Positions 41,201-53,646 of a stretch of DNA of 64,000 nucleotides are shown one piece after another. Position 1 is the stretch's first letter. The number at the start of each line of letters is the position of its first letter. The position numbers and the translations under genes were made by a program. Below the pieces are notes generated by a model, which was not told the DNA's origin, ran no database searches, and was given only the letters and a program-made list of their open reading frames with translations. Source of the DNA: Rhynchonema sp. JSB1_4 (lineage: Eukaryota; Nematoda; Chromadorea; Monhysterida; Xyalidae); assembly GCA_030248065.1 (NCBI GenBank), contig JASAMV010005104.1, forward strand, positions 1-64,000, written 5' to 3'.

Positions 41201-43097
41201 TATTTCACCCCAAACTCTATTACATCTATTTCATGTAAATCTATCGGGCAAGATTCTAACAGCCCACCTACTGCATATTATGTGCAACTTGCACCCGATT
41301 TCGGTCACACAGCGTAGTCCAAAAGTTCCATCACATACATATGCAAGCTTGGAGCCTGTTCTCTGTTAACACGCCAGTGAACAACTTTAATCTGAAAAAA
41401 TCTCGGCTTCGGATGGAGTTTTTTGGTCTCGCTGTGCGTGTTCATGCGCTGGTATCCTACCATTCTCTTTTTGATCTCTCTTTGGGCGCTTTGTCGAGAG
41501 CTTTCCGCTGGGCGGATTTAGGGCGACGAACGATTTTCATATCTTTTGTTTCTGTGCCAGTTGGCCAAATATAATAACGAAATTGACGGATGATCTAGGC
41601 CACTTCACGCACTCACACACGTGGCTCTTTTTAGAGTTTATTTTTCCGAGTTCCTGGTTACGAGTGAAGTCGCGGGTGGCATTCGCGGCACGCGCGAGTG
41701 TAAGCAGCACAGCTGAACATACAACTGCACTTTTTTTCAGTTCATATTCAGTTTTTCAGCTGTTGACTGACATTTTTGTGCGGCTCACGACGTAAACCCA
41801 GATCATAAATTGTGGAGTGGTGGTGGCCAACTATTGAGTGGTTGACACACTTCCTCGACCGACATATATACCGCTAAACTTAGGACGGTAGACAAAAGCA
41901 GAAGTTTTTAAGTCGTTGCCTCAAACAGGTTAAGGTGTCGAAGGTATAGGTATGCAGGATACAGTATTCAGCATTAACCGCTCCACAATACATAAGGCTA
42001 AAAAGCACGTCTTCGTGATCGTGAGAACCAAGGTTGACCAGGTACAGTATGTACATACAGTATAACTATAACATCTGGTATATGTGTACCTACATGTGTA
42101 TATGTAGGTGCTTTCGTGCTTGGCTCAGGTGTTCTGAAACTTATGCGCTTTGTGAAAGCATCTGTACTGTGCTTTGAGATTTTTCGTTCCAGTGTTTCCA
42201 GTGGCGTCGTGGTATCCAAACACAACTTTTGAGGAGTCCATTCCTCAGCACCACGGTCCCTCTATAGGATCTTCCTCAACTCCCGACAGGATATTTATGG
42301 GAACTAAAAAATGAGAGGCCTCATTGTCAAACTTCCCGCCTCCTTTCTGACGCTCCCATAAGCATCTAGCCGTCTCGTTGTATCATTGAGCACTCACAGC
42401 TGGAAGTTTGCTGTTTTGCGCCGTGGTATCGCTTCCATGCGTATTTTGGTCGCTCGTTTCTGAGGTGTCAGTGTGTCTGAAATGATGTTAGGTTTGCGAT
42501 TGCTTGTGCCAACTTTTGTTTCCCTCCACATCGTGCTCGAGTCTCACGTTTATCTCTCGACTCTGGGGGGCTGCCCGTCACGGTGCCGCGTAATTATACG
42601 AACGTGTGTATACCGAAGCCTATAGGTTTGGGACGACATGGTTCGGCCCGCGAACCCCAAAAAAGCCACAGCGAACATGACACTTGGGTATTGTTTTCAG
42701 ATCGTTGAGGCAAGCTGTGACCGGACCACTCCGAGCAGCGAGTTTGACACCCGCCCACACTTGTGCTCAGTAGTAGCACATTTACGCGTATTTTTTCACG
42801 CTTCAGTGACACTGGGAGCACCTAAACATTTGTCTTGTACCGCCCGTGTTGAAAAAATTGTCTCTGGAACCCATCCAAAAAAAACTTATCCATAATCTAA
42901 AAGTGAATTGAACCTCAAAAGCTGCAGGCTGCATTTCTGTGCGATGTTGAGCCTGCGGCCTGCAGGCACCTGCAGGATCGACTTGATTTCTTGTGCAGGC
43001 TTGCGCAGGCTCGGCACCGCCCAGAATTGCAGTTGATACGGTATGGTTAACCCGTAAAGTATGCCATTCTTTCCGGTCATGCATATGCGTGTTTCAG

Positions 43098-43316
43098 ACA
43101 CGAATTCCCCGGCCCCCAGTGGCGCACCGGAGGGCGGAGCGTAAAGTCGGCGTGGACGATCTGCGATCATTCGACCGATCTCATTCCGAATCGGACCGAA
43201 CCTGGATTGTGCCTGACATCACCATCACGTCACTATTGTCGACGGAACCAGCACCGTGCTGGAACCCGGTGGTGCATCACAATAATACACAGCAGCGCCA
43301 GCAACGACAACAACAG
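43098..43316 (+). other. Unassigned exon-like stretch, polar
   Basis: It lies between a TTTCAG acceptor and a CAG/GTGCGT donor, 219 bp, an exact 73 codons in phase 0. The peptide is polar and ends in a Gln-rich run (QQRQQRQQQ). No family recognised. It might be a first or alternative exon of a plus-strand gene further right. Confidence 0.25.
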
Positions 43317-43356
43317 GTGCGTTTGAATGATTGCTGATTGGTTGATGTGCACGCTG

Positions 43357-43431
43357 CCGGTGCATTCGCACTGACGATGGCCTGGGGCACCACATCTTGC
43401 TGTGTCGTCTGTGAAAACTGGTCGAAACCGC
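43357..43431 (+). repeat. Dispersed ~65 bp repeat, representative copy
   Basis: The core reads GCATTCGCACTGACGATG, then CCTGGGGCACC, then GTCTGTGAAAAC and TCGAAAC. Other copies, by eye: 88-153 (-), 8301-8361 (-), 11336-11374 (+, partial), 16206-16261 (-), 17128-17180 (-), 18000-18030 (partial), 21449-21503 (+), 24935-25003 (+), 38660-38727 (+), 56944-57006 (+). They lie in introns or between genes, in either orientation. The ends GGTGCA and TGCACC could pair. Probably a short non-autonomous element. Confidence 0.75.
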
Positions 43432-43715
43432 TTTTGTTATTGCCATTCATTTGGACACCATCATGACGTGACTCTAGTTTTCTTGTTCACTGCCAGCTGT
43501 TTTCGCTCGTTACTCGCTGAATGAGTGAGTGCATGAGGTGTTTGGTCACAGGAGCATGGATGGATATTTTGGATTCTGCCGTTTGGCTTGGTTTCGTTGT
43601 CCAATTGAGATTTGTTCAGCATTACCAACTGCGGTTCGATGCATTTTATTTTCAGTTCAATCGCATTTCTCATTTTTACTTATTCATAGCAAAAAATCCT
43701 GCAATGCTAATTTGA

Positions 43716-43721
43716 TTTATT
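43716..43721 (-). terminator. Polyadenylation signal of the TEX264-like gene
   Basis: AATAAA on the minus strand, 190 bp past the stop codon at 43911. Another copy lies at 43645-43650. Confidence 0.5.
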
Positions 43722-43910
43722 GACAATTGTAGCAAGTAAGAAACACCGTAACTGACATGGTCATGTCGTAACAGCAACAATGTCGATCCTACAAAATTGA
43801 GCAGATTTTGATTTTGGAAGGCATAGGAATCATAAACGGATCAAAGCGCGAACGTAATAAAAAATAAGCTCAAAACTTTTTTCTCGATTGCGAAAATTTC
43901 AACCCTCACG

Positions 43911-45560
43911 TCAATCACGTTTTTGTCTTTCAATGCCGGGCACATAGTAATCGTCTTGATTCTCTAGCGGCATGCAATATTCGATTTGTCGGTCGCGATA
44001 GAATTCCATCGCCGGATGCGCGCTTAGGTTTTGTGCCTGCGCGAAAAAATTTAAAATTGGATTTCAAATCAGACTTTCACACCTTTCTTCGAAATTCTGG
44101 ACCTAACAGATTTTTTTGAAGGCTTGCGCAACGTTTCTAAGCTGTTTATTCTTCTGATGACGCGCGCAAGTTTCTGCTTGGTTATTGCGTTGCAAGCGAG
44201 AGTGATGGGCAGTCTATTGTCATGGTTTTCTGCCCAAGACAACAATGACGGGCAAACGCTGCACCTGAACATCTTTTAATCCACAAAGTTAACGTTGACG
44301 AATTTGTATGCCAACGCTACCAACCGGAAATTTTCAAGCTGAATGCAATTCGGAACACTTTCCAAACATACATAGATCTCCATAGCTCTGTTGGGGACGC
44401 ATATTTCTGTCTTACCTGCATGAAAGCGCTCATCGCATTGTATACACGCATCGGTGCGAGATACACACTGATGACACTGGTCCATGGATGGGTGGTCACG
44501 ACCGCTTTCTTGACGGCCGGCAGTTGAACGGTCTTGTATCCCCAGTTGGTCAATTGCTTGGTGAAGTTTTCGGTGAGTGAAACATCACGACCACTTTTGG
44601 TCACCACGCCCACCACCCAACGACACTCCGCACTTGCCGTTGTCTGTAGGAGGCGAAATTGGTGTGAAAAGCAGCGTATTGATGAAACTTGTGTGAAAAG
44701 TGGGGAAACTTGGATATGCCTTGGTCACGTGACTTCTCGCAGTGTGGGTTTCTCGAGACTTACTGGCCAATTTCGACCAGACAACAAATTCACAGATTGT
44801 GTAGATTCGATCGCCAGTAGTTTGATATAAATTGTGCTCGGAAAACACATTAAAATAAGCTGACCTTTGGGTCATCATAGTAGATGCCAATCAAACAGGC
44901 ATCCTTTGGTACCAACGTGGCCAGTTCTTTGAATCGTGCACCCGCTGTCCAGTAGGGCCCAGTGCCGACCTTGTATTGCACTTCGAAGGGATCGCTGGCA
45001 GCAGAGCATTTGTCAACGCGCACGTGCAGGTTAGAGAACAGGCCGGAGTACCTGTGCTCGCAAGTTGTGGATTTACGAACCTTGACCAATGAATAGTTAT
45101 TTTTAAAAATCACATCTGAGGCAATGTGCACCTGATCTTGTAGAGAATGTTTACCTAGAATTGTCCGTCTGAGTCTAAGAAGCAGTCTCGTCCCCCTAGG
45201 CCCAACTCTCGCCACGGTGAGCTACATATGTATACGCTTCAATGACACTGACAGTGCCCATAACTCTTCCCTGTTGCGAAACTTTTTTGACGCGCCCATT
45301 AAGACCGGTGAAGTTTTCGAACAAACCACTATTACACACTATGAAATCGATTGCCTTGTTTTTGCTGCCTAAAAACCATAACTATTCACATTAGCTGGCC
45401 AGACACATCAGAAAAGTGGTACTTTAAGTCAGTCAGAGTCAGCCTCTTACAAGTTGCGGCATTTTTAAGATAACAATTTTTGAAAGGCCCCCCAAACTCG
45501 CACGCACCAAGCGATGGCAATCAAGATGACACAAATGCACAACAGAATTATGAGCAACAT
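43911..45560 (-). CDS. TEX264: TEX264-like ER membrane protein, 4 exons, 208 aa
   Basis: Exons 45475-45560, 44865-45051, 44416-44643 and 43911-44036 (minus strand) join in phase to 627 nt. Residues 1-20 are a hydrophobic anchor (MLLIILLCICVILIAIAW). A GyrI-like domain follows: YSGLF, YKVGTGPYWTAG, IGIYYDDP, ECRWVVGVV, and the final HPAMEFY with IEYCMPLENQDDYYVP, matching the order of motifs in vertebrate TEX264. TEX264 is an ER-phagy receptor and DNA-repair cofactor in mammals. This protein stops just after the domain and has no disordered tail, so the LC3-binding motif of the mammalian protein is absent. Alternative read-through of the exon 3 donor gives a false end; the fourth exon restores the conserved motif. 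The upstream in-frame Met at 45657 is less likely. Confidence 0.86.
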
Positions 45561-48500
45561 TGTGATGTCGCGCCGTGATGGTGGATCGTTCGTCACTTTT
45601 GTCGGCGCGCTGCGACAGTAGCCGAACTCTGCTCTGAAAGCACAACAAGTGAGGTACATTAAAAACTTTTTTTGGAGTTCAGGTCCCCTGAACCGAACCC
45701 CAACATAAAAACACACACACAAAAGCTAATCATGAACAAACCAGTTGTCTACAGTACGATTCAACTGAGTATCTGGGGGAGGAAATTGATTCTCCCACAC
45801 ACTGACACACTGTGGGGCAGCTTGCCAGTAAAAAAATAACTGAATGCTCATTTTGTCACTTGGGATGTGGATACAGCGACTTTTTTAGTGCGCAGTGCAC
45901 AGCGCGCCACCGAAGCGCCATAAAACGACCGTTTTATGATAAAGCACGACCCGAGTGTGGGGGAACAGTGAGGTACATTTCGTCTTTCATCAAAAAGTGT
46001 GGGGCACTGGCCACAATTCTGAAACAGACCCGCATTAGGAATGGCTCAGAACCCTACAGTAACTGCATGACAGGAAAATGAAGCAGCATTGAGTGAACCG
46101 GGATCAAAACTGCAGCATCGGAAAGCTAACAGAATCGACCAGTGAGCCACAACAGCGTGGCGGGACCCAACAACTGCGCGTATACCAATGGTTGTCTGTC
46201 CAACACATTTTGGTGGACAGCGACATAGACGGAGTGTACAGCTTCACTTCACTCACAAACCAACAGCAACCGATTTATTTTGGATGACAGTTGTGCTTTT
46301 TCAGCCGAAATAATGGCACTTGGCTTGTAGACACCGAGGTACTGGTAAAGCTCGTCCCGACGACATAGGCTTTTAGGCCTACACTCAGAGTTCGGCTTGG
46401 CTTAGCCTGGACGGAGCGGAACCTGATTGACCAATGGGACGAACTATACCAGTACCGATTTGAAGACAATAAATGTGACACTCCGGTGGAGAAAGTGGAC
46501 GTTACTCCCATCCATTTCAGCAAACAAAGAGAGGTCCATCCCGCATAGACTTGGGCATAACTTTTGACATTGTTTTGATATGTGATGTCGCTTTATTGAC
46601 CGGCTCTCTATGCTTCTGTTGCAACAAACATAGACAAAAGTTTTATTTTTCGCGGGAAAACCGCGCACTCTATCTACGCGCATTTCAGTTTGTATTTGTA
46701 AGCTTTTTCGTTGACTTTGAACCTTATGCAGTTCCCAAATCGAAAGGAAATGCATAATGCTGCGTGAAAACTGATTTTTTGTAACTTATTTTTCTCGCGA
46801 GAAGCGCGAAAGTTTCTAATTTTTTGAGACTGCGCACTGTATCATTAATGATTGCAGAACATGGCGCGCGGTCGAAAACGCAGGGTTTGGGTGCGAGCAC
46901 TTCTGGATTTCTACCGGGCGTCGCATATTGTAAGTCCCACAAGCTGGTCGCTGCTGCTGTGACGCGCGTGATATAGAAGCAGAAATGGCATGCCCTGAAA
47001 CGCTGCTAAAACTGCTCCGCCTAAAAATGAGCCTAACCAGCTTTGCCTGCTGAGCGCCTGATCCTGCTGGAAAAACTGACCTACATAACCTCCGCAAATG
47101 CATGAATTGGAGCTTACCCACGCAATATGAAAACTGTTTTGTGAATAGGATGTTTTTTTCTGAAAACACCAAAAAATTCTGAATATTTTTTTTGTCAAAT
47201 TGCCATCAAAGCAAGCGCAGAGAACAACAGTGGAGCTGCCTGCCTGTCCAAAATGTGGCTTGACTGATACTGATTTGAACTGAAACATTTCCCATGCGCA
47301 CACTGTCACTGACTCTGTTTCACAGCCTGTGTGTGTGCAGCTCAGCTGTGTGGGAAGAACTGTGTATGTGAGAGTGAACTGAAACGATACACAAACAGAC
47401 TGGTTGCATTGGGGCCTGCGCTTTATTGCTTTTGTGCCCAGGTCCTGATAGAAAGGGTATTGGTTGCCCAAAAATGTTGTTCAGCCTGGTTCATCGTGTG
47501 AAGACAGTGACATGGTTGAGGATCGCTGGTTGTGACGGCTTATTGCAAAGTGGTTGACACATGCTTCACTAACCCGCAGACCCAAATCGCACATTTGCAC
47601 CTTTTTTCTGAATTTCACACTGCGCCAGTCGATTGCGTATGCGATCCTCTGCGTCAACCACTCCACAATGGGTTCTGACAGCCCCTATTACACGTGCACA
47701 ATGCGCACCATCCCTCTTGCGTTCCACCGTACACGATGTGTCCCGCACGATGAATTTATCCCAGCTTGTGGCAACGTCGTTCCTTCTGTTTTATTCACCT
47801 CACATTGATTTCATGGCTAATTGCTTTGTGGTCAACGCGAATGCTCACCGCTGGTCGTCAACGCCGTCAGACCAAAGCAGATTTGAAGGAGCGCGAGGAA
47901 TTTATTACGTTACATAACATTAGGCTGTGTTGACGGCTATGGTTGACGATGTGCGTTAATCACATGCATATAAGCCGATTTCGTGACTGCCCACGTTATG
48001 TACTGCTCAGGGAAAATGTTGTGTCCAGGTGCATGTTTGTCGCACCCATCAAACAGCTTCAGTCTTTGAACAGCTTTGGGTCCAGATGCCCAAGTTCCGA
48101 CCCCGACCGCCCAAAAACAAAAAAAACTCATTGGACACGCAGCGACACATCACGCAGTAGGTACACGGTGTATACATTTGTGGCATGCAGCCAGGCACAC
48201 GCAGAATAGTTGTGGTGTCATGCATACAGCCGTGCTGCAGAAAGTGCGAGCAGTCAGCCACAAAGCCACTTTGAATCTATTCCGAATGCAAACAAATCTA
48301 CTGTCGTGCATCGCGCGACCACCGTTTTTGACGAGTCCAAAAAACGTCATCAATAAATGCACGAGCGCGCGTGCAAGCAGCATCAGCACTCGCGTGCTCT
48401 TTCCTCATTGCGCGCAGTCGACTGGCGCAGTTTGGCCTCTGCTAAACATCAACCTCGATCTGGTGTCGGTGTCGGGCTTTTGACACGCTTGGTGTACCTA

Positions 48501-49317
48501 CATACATTCAACGTACACATGCTCGAGTATGAAACATTTGACCAGTGTAAAAGATGTTCTTGTTCATTGGAAGTCCGAGAACAACAGCGCATATAGCAAG
48601 CATGTATTTGAGCCTTAGTTACCTTTCTAGGACCACCATGGTCTGTGCGTGGGATTGCGTAGTGTTATGACAAAAAAGTTCCTCCGCTAGCGCCCGGAAA
48701 AGAATGCGTACCAAGAGTGATCCTCCCGCAAAAGCTACACGCACCTCAAAATGCGCAATATTGCAGACAAAAGTACACAAACCAAACGGTCAAAGCTGCC
48801 GGCTGTTTGCGTGCGCATGTCAATGGGACCGTTGAGCCATCGACGCCAAGCTCATCCCGGTGAAAAATATGAAAATTTTATGGTCTATATTTCGGATGAA
48901 AAAGTCGAAGAACACATGACCCACGTGTACGTACTGTAACCACGCTCGTGTTTTCTGTCTGTGTGTTGCACGTTAATGCGGTCATATGCAATTGTTGCAT
49001 TGTTTCGTTCTTTGTGTGAACATTGGCAATGGTCATCTTCTTTGATAGCAGCTTATGAAACATCAACCTACGCAGCTGACTCGGCAATCAGAGCAACCAA
49101 CAAAAGTTCAAATAACCGGAATCATATTCTTGTTTTGTGGTATGACATCCATTCCATTGTTTCGGCCCTAATCATGTCGCTTGGGTCGTATTGTGTGTGG
49201 TTTTATTCTGAGGTGGTTGACACAGATCGTTGACTCAAGAGCGCTGATTTCATCATCCGTATCCATATCTAATTTCTAGATTTAATGCCCGTCAAATGAT
49301 CAACATTGTGTCAACCA
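45561..49317. other. Unassigned region upstream of the TEX264-like gene
   Basis: It must contain the TEX264 promoter at its left end. I see no confident gene. A plus-strand frame from 46093 to 46547 has coding-like composition but two internal stops. A 128 bp element with inverted ends AGTGGTTGAC/GTCAACCACT lies at 47543-47671. A TTAGGC-like patch is near 46365-46420. Confidence 0.5.
47543..47671. mobile_element. Small element with GTGGTTGAC inverted ends
   Basis: It starts TTGCAAAGTGGTTGACACA and ends GCGTCAACCACTCCACAA, inverted copies of each other. The same end sequence recurs at 25138-25157, 26159-26180, 41849, 49211, 60087, 60176 and 61158. It fits a MITE family with a terminus near ATTGTNNAGTGGTTGAC. 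Confidence 0.65.
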
Positions 49318-49592
49318 GGGTTGTTAAAAAAGGAAAAAAAAATAAAAAAAAATTTATAAAAAAAAAAAACCCAAAAAAAAACCAAACCTGAAAAAACACA
49401 ACAACCCCCCCCCGCCCCCACGGGGAAAAAGACGAACAAAAAAAAAAAACCACAAAAACACAACCCACCCCCACAAAAAATTAAAAAATATTAATTATCA
49501 ACCTCCATTTAAAAAAAAATTTCTCAAAAAAAAAATTAAAAAAAAAAATTTTTATTTAAAAAAAAAAAACCAAAAAAAAAAATTTTACCACA
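49318..49592. other. Homopolymer-scrambled block, probable artefact
   Basis: About 275 bp made almost only of A runs broken by short C, G and T runs, unlike anything else in the window and without periodicity. It looks like low-quality consensus or a gap-fill, not a biological repeat. Confidence 0.65.
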
Positions 49593-50551
49593 ATTATAGG
49601 GCCCTTGCTGTGGAATGGGTGACACAGTTGAGTGTTGTCCCACTATTGAGAGCGTCTCAAAATGGCACATTATTTTCGTACGCTCATTACCAGGGCTTGT
49701 TACTGGCCCCTCATCGCGTTGTGCTGCATCAACGACAATGCGGGACGACGTACGTCACCCACTTTACACTTTCCCGTATATGCCTGTGCGTCACACACAA
49801 CACGAAATCTTTTCAATACGGCTACTTTTCTGTGACTGAATGAGCGCATCAAACCAGCGCTTGTGTGGCGCGCTTATGCAATGGCTATTGGAATGAGCCT
49901 AAATTGCCGCCTCCGGTCGTATTTGTTCGTCCGGCAACATTTAGTTTTAGATTGTGTATAGTGAAATTGTTGGGTTGAGAAAACATGTCAGGCACAGGTT
50001 GTTATGATACTGAAACTAGACTCCCGATACCCAACAAATTAAACTTCAAGAAAAGTGTTGATGTGCAGCCTGCTGCTTCTGAATCTGAGGCACTACTAGA
50101 GGTGGTGCCTTGTGGTGGTTTGGGTTTGGAATTGTTCTCAGGCTCAGGCATAGGCATAGGCTTATGCCTATGGTTAGCTTGAGCGTGGACCTATACACGG
50201 CTATAACCTTTGAGTGGAAGCGCGCCCCTAATCTAGATCCAAATGTACGCCTTATCACGCGCCTACACCACTGCCATGCGCGGTCGAGGTTAGTGCAGCT
50301 TCTGATCACCTTTAGTTACGTGCGAACCCGTAAGGTAAAGTCCTGCCTTTTCCGACAGTCGTCAAGATTTATACGACCAAGTAGGCATCATTTACACCAA
50401 CCAAAATGACTTGTGTCACTGTGTCCGATGTGCACTTTGATACCGCGTCTGTCATCCTTTCGCTTAATGTTTTGAAGACCACCGACAATTGTGAAATCTT
50501 ACGGTGGGGGTGTTTTGTGTGTGGGTTGGGGGGGGTGGGGGTGGGTTGGGG

Positions 50552-50582
<31 letters not shown>

Positions 50583-53500
50583 TGGGGGGGGGGGAATTAC
50601 AACTTCCTTCTGTGTGATTTAACGCTATCGGTCAACTGCGGTTTGTACCGAGTACCGCTCTAGGTAGGTATGAAAATGTTGCTGTTAACGTGCCCAACAC
50701 ACACGATACAAAGCTTTGAGAGTCAGGCTTCGCCCATGTCAAAATTAATTTACAAAACCAATATTTTATTAGTGCTATCACACCATCAGCAGCCCAAAGC
50801 TTGTTGCACATTTGCAGTTGACTCTTTCTCTCTCTTTCGTTCGTCTGTCCAGCTTTGCGCACGCGTTCATAAAAAATTACCGGACGTACTTTTATGCACA
50901 ATGTACCCTACAGTAGGTTACAAAACTTGAACGGCACCAACTATCAGATTGGCATAGCTTGAGTGAGTTTGGATCAGTGTGCTTCGTTGTCTTGTGCATC
51001 AATGCGAGTGCATACATGCGAACCAGCCACTTTGTACCAAAACTCACTTTTACTCCGGGATTAAAAAACACAGGCCAGGAGCCGTATCTTGCGGGATTTG
51101 TCACGATGGGATTTCCATCCGATACGAACTTGGTGGTTTGGATAAATGTACCCACTTAGACCATTGGCTGTACGCGCGGTCGCGGATGCACTCACTGTTG
51201 ACCACTGCATGCACGCCGCGTCCGTGTGTGCATATGTCCGCGTCCGAGTGCAAAACGTCCGCGTCCGCCGAAAAGTTGCTGCTGCTGCCGCATTCCGCAT
51301 GTATTGCTTCGCGCCAATGCACACACCGGACATGAATCGAGCTCTTCACTCGCCTGCCTGTCCACTTTTATTCGAACCGGATTTGTGGTCTCACAAAAAA
51401 ATTCACTCAACCGCCACACCCGACCGGGTTTTTGGAAATGTTCCTCGGCCAGAAAACGACATAGAGACGTCATAAATCCTGGACCAGCCAGCAGCATTTT
51501 GGGTCACGTCAGTCGTAAAACGTTCATGCACTTGCTGTTGTTTTTTTATAAAAAAAGTGAAAGCCGGGATAGGAATGTTGAGTATACCTTGCTCCACGCT
51601 CCATAGATGATGAACATATCCATGATGAAGCTCATTTTGTAAATACGTGCAGCTGGTTTTAGGTAAGTGCACCCCATTGTTCTGAACATCTGGGTAAGAC
51701 AACGTCACTACGCCCAGTTGCAACTTTTTAAAAGTAGCCCACGGTTTCTTTCGGAACGTTATTTCATTTCAGCCTTTTATTACGACGAGTTTTGGACGTG
51801 CCTACACCTACAGGGTTACCCAAAAGCGCGGAAGCCCTTTTGAGAGGCCAGAATTCAGTGCTTACAGTTTCAGATACATGTTGCACCTCTTTCGGAAGTT
51901 AATTCATTAATATAGCTCTATAATAACCGTGCTGTAATGTAAACAAATTCATTAATAAATCGGCTCAACTTTTAGCACAAAAAACTAGATCGCCTGGGCT
52001 GCCGAATGAGGTGCAACACGTCTCAAACGGGAACTGAGCTTTGGACTCTCAAAAGGGTTTCCACATACTTGTTGGGTTACCCTGTAGATACCGACCTATG
52101 ATTCTGGCGTGCACAAGGTTTGTACGTTATTCTTTTGTAAAATTTAAAAGCTCACCGTGCGCTGCAATTTCTTTCCAAAGTGTGAACTGAACAGGGGCTG
52201 GCGCTATCATTTGGCTCTGGCCAGCGCAAAACAGATGACCAGACATCGGCATATATTAGTGTTTCAAAGTTTTTCTGATCGGTTCGTAATCGGGTCGAAA
52301 AAGTCGATCCCAAGTGTTGCGCCCGACGGTATGTGAAAACGAGGTCCTCCGTTTTTGTTAACTGGCTGTGATTACAGCAATGTTGAGATGTTGGAGTCTG
52401 GTTTTTGTGCTGATCCTTGCTGACTGAAGAAGGCTTTTTTCTGACCATTACTATTCCATCCAAAACCAGCCGTACCTTTGGTACCCACCCACTCACTGCC
52501 TGCCTAATATGTCAATGGCTTCAAGCTTTTTCTAAGTTCTTATTCATTTGGTTTATTCTTGGCAGCTGGAGTTTCTGGTTTCAAAACATCCTCAGTCAAG
52601 GTTGCAGTCAGTTAATTGATTTACGGAAGAAGGCTGTCATTGTTTTCCAAGATCGTTCTTATGAACAAACATTAAGCAGCCAAAAAAGCCCTCCACAACG
52701 AACGACCATACCTGCTTCTCGTGTAAACGAATTTTCGCAGAAAAACTGGCTGCACTAATTCGGGCCGAAAAATTTACGCGCCTCAATTTTGAGTTTGGTC
52801 GGACTCGTGCGTGTGCGGAATCGCAAATTTAACCAATAAATCAGCCAGGGATCCATTATGACGGGCCAGAGCTTTGTTTTCTTTGTCGGCAGCAAACCAA
52901 AAAAGTACCTATCTCCACTTGAAAGCAACTCTTTTGCGTTATTATTGCCGATTATATGTCGTCTGAGAGCCGCGTTTCGCACTTTTCACAAATGCGCCGC
53001 GATTTGGCTGTTCGTTGCGCCAAACATCGGGGTGTTTGATACGTTTATGTCACCTGTTGTCCAACTGCGCAACTGCTACACGTGTTTTTGGGCGATTCGG
53101 TCTTTCGGTGCCTCTTTGTTCTCTTCTCTATTATCGAGTCGTCAGATTGTTACGGTTGTTTAAAGTGGCGCAGCAGCTCGTCAAAATCGTGAACAATATT
53201 ACAACCGACAAAGTTCGTCTCTTCGAAATTTGACCCGTCAGAAATTCCTCAGAAAGAACATGTGATAACATTTCTCGTCAGCTTGCCGCGCAATGTTACC
53301 CTTCTTTCAGGTTTGCATTTCTTTCAGCTGGACTCTGGGCAAATTTTAAAATTTGTTGGAGCCAAGGTTGTGCAGACTAAAGAGCAGTCTACTTTATTGT
53401 ATCCTTTAACTGGGTGTTTGCTGCATGTTCACTGCTTTGCATGGATCCCAGTCGCTTGCTATCCAATCTGTGCGTTTCCATTTTCAGTTCCAGCTGGCAA

Positions 53501-53642
53501 ATTATCCTGATTATCCTTTATTGCGTCTCTGCTGCCTCCACAAACGCCTCCTGGAGCATCGTATACCTTGTGTAGTTGCAAAAAACATTGAAACAATAAC
53601 AAAAATAACGGAAAAGCTGGACGTAAACAGGTCGCAGCAATT
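49593..53642. other. Unassigned region upstream of TRPC
   Basis: It contains a G-rich tract (50521-50594, with 29 consecutive G at 50554-50582) and a TTAGGC-like patch around 50137-50180. Near its right end two exon-like pieces (53328-53366 and 53488-53646) join in phase 0. The TRPC promoter should lie here. No other gene is recognised. Confidence 0.5.
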
Positions 53643-53646
53643 ATGA
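53488..53646 (+). other. Unassigned terminal-exon-like stretch overlapping TRPC start
   Basis: After a TTTTCAG acceptor it is open for 52 codons to TGA at 53644, with ordinary protein composition (YPDYPLLRLCCLHKRLLEHR, then NIETITKITEKLDV). A 39 bp exon-like piece at 53328-53366 would join it in phase. Its stop overlaps the TRPC ATG as ATGA. It could be the end of an unrecognised gene, or TRPC 5' leader with a chance frame. Confidence 0.25.

Larger units (their letters stand above)
33750..43715. other. Ten-kilobase stretch with no assignable gene
   Basis: Isolated open stretches flanked by plausible splice sites occur on both strands; the ones I judged best are listed or given as findings. 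I could not chain them in phase or match them to a family. One TTAGGC-like tract is at 35198-35225 and one dispersed-repeat copy at 38660-38727. From 34260 to 34480 and 35580 to 35740 the sequence is rich in TTTACAGA/TCTGTAAA words in both orientations, probably another small repeat. Confidence 0.5.

Noticed and set aside
44276..44415. Read-through of TEX264 exon 3 giving an AMEIY-like end
   Set aside because: It required a frameshift; the real fourth exon at 43911-44036 has the complete conserved motif and joins in phase behind a perfect GTAAGA donor.
46911..47471. 186-codon minus-strand open frame as a gene
   Set aside because: Composition is Ser/Cys/Phe-rich without any family motif, no splice context and no neighbour supporting it.
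52755..53240. Opposing exon-like pieces on both strands just left of TRPC
   Set aside because: The minus-strand piece (HIIGNNNAKELLSSGD) and the plus-strand arginine-rich piece lie close together, neither extends, and neither matches a family with confidence.
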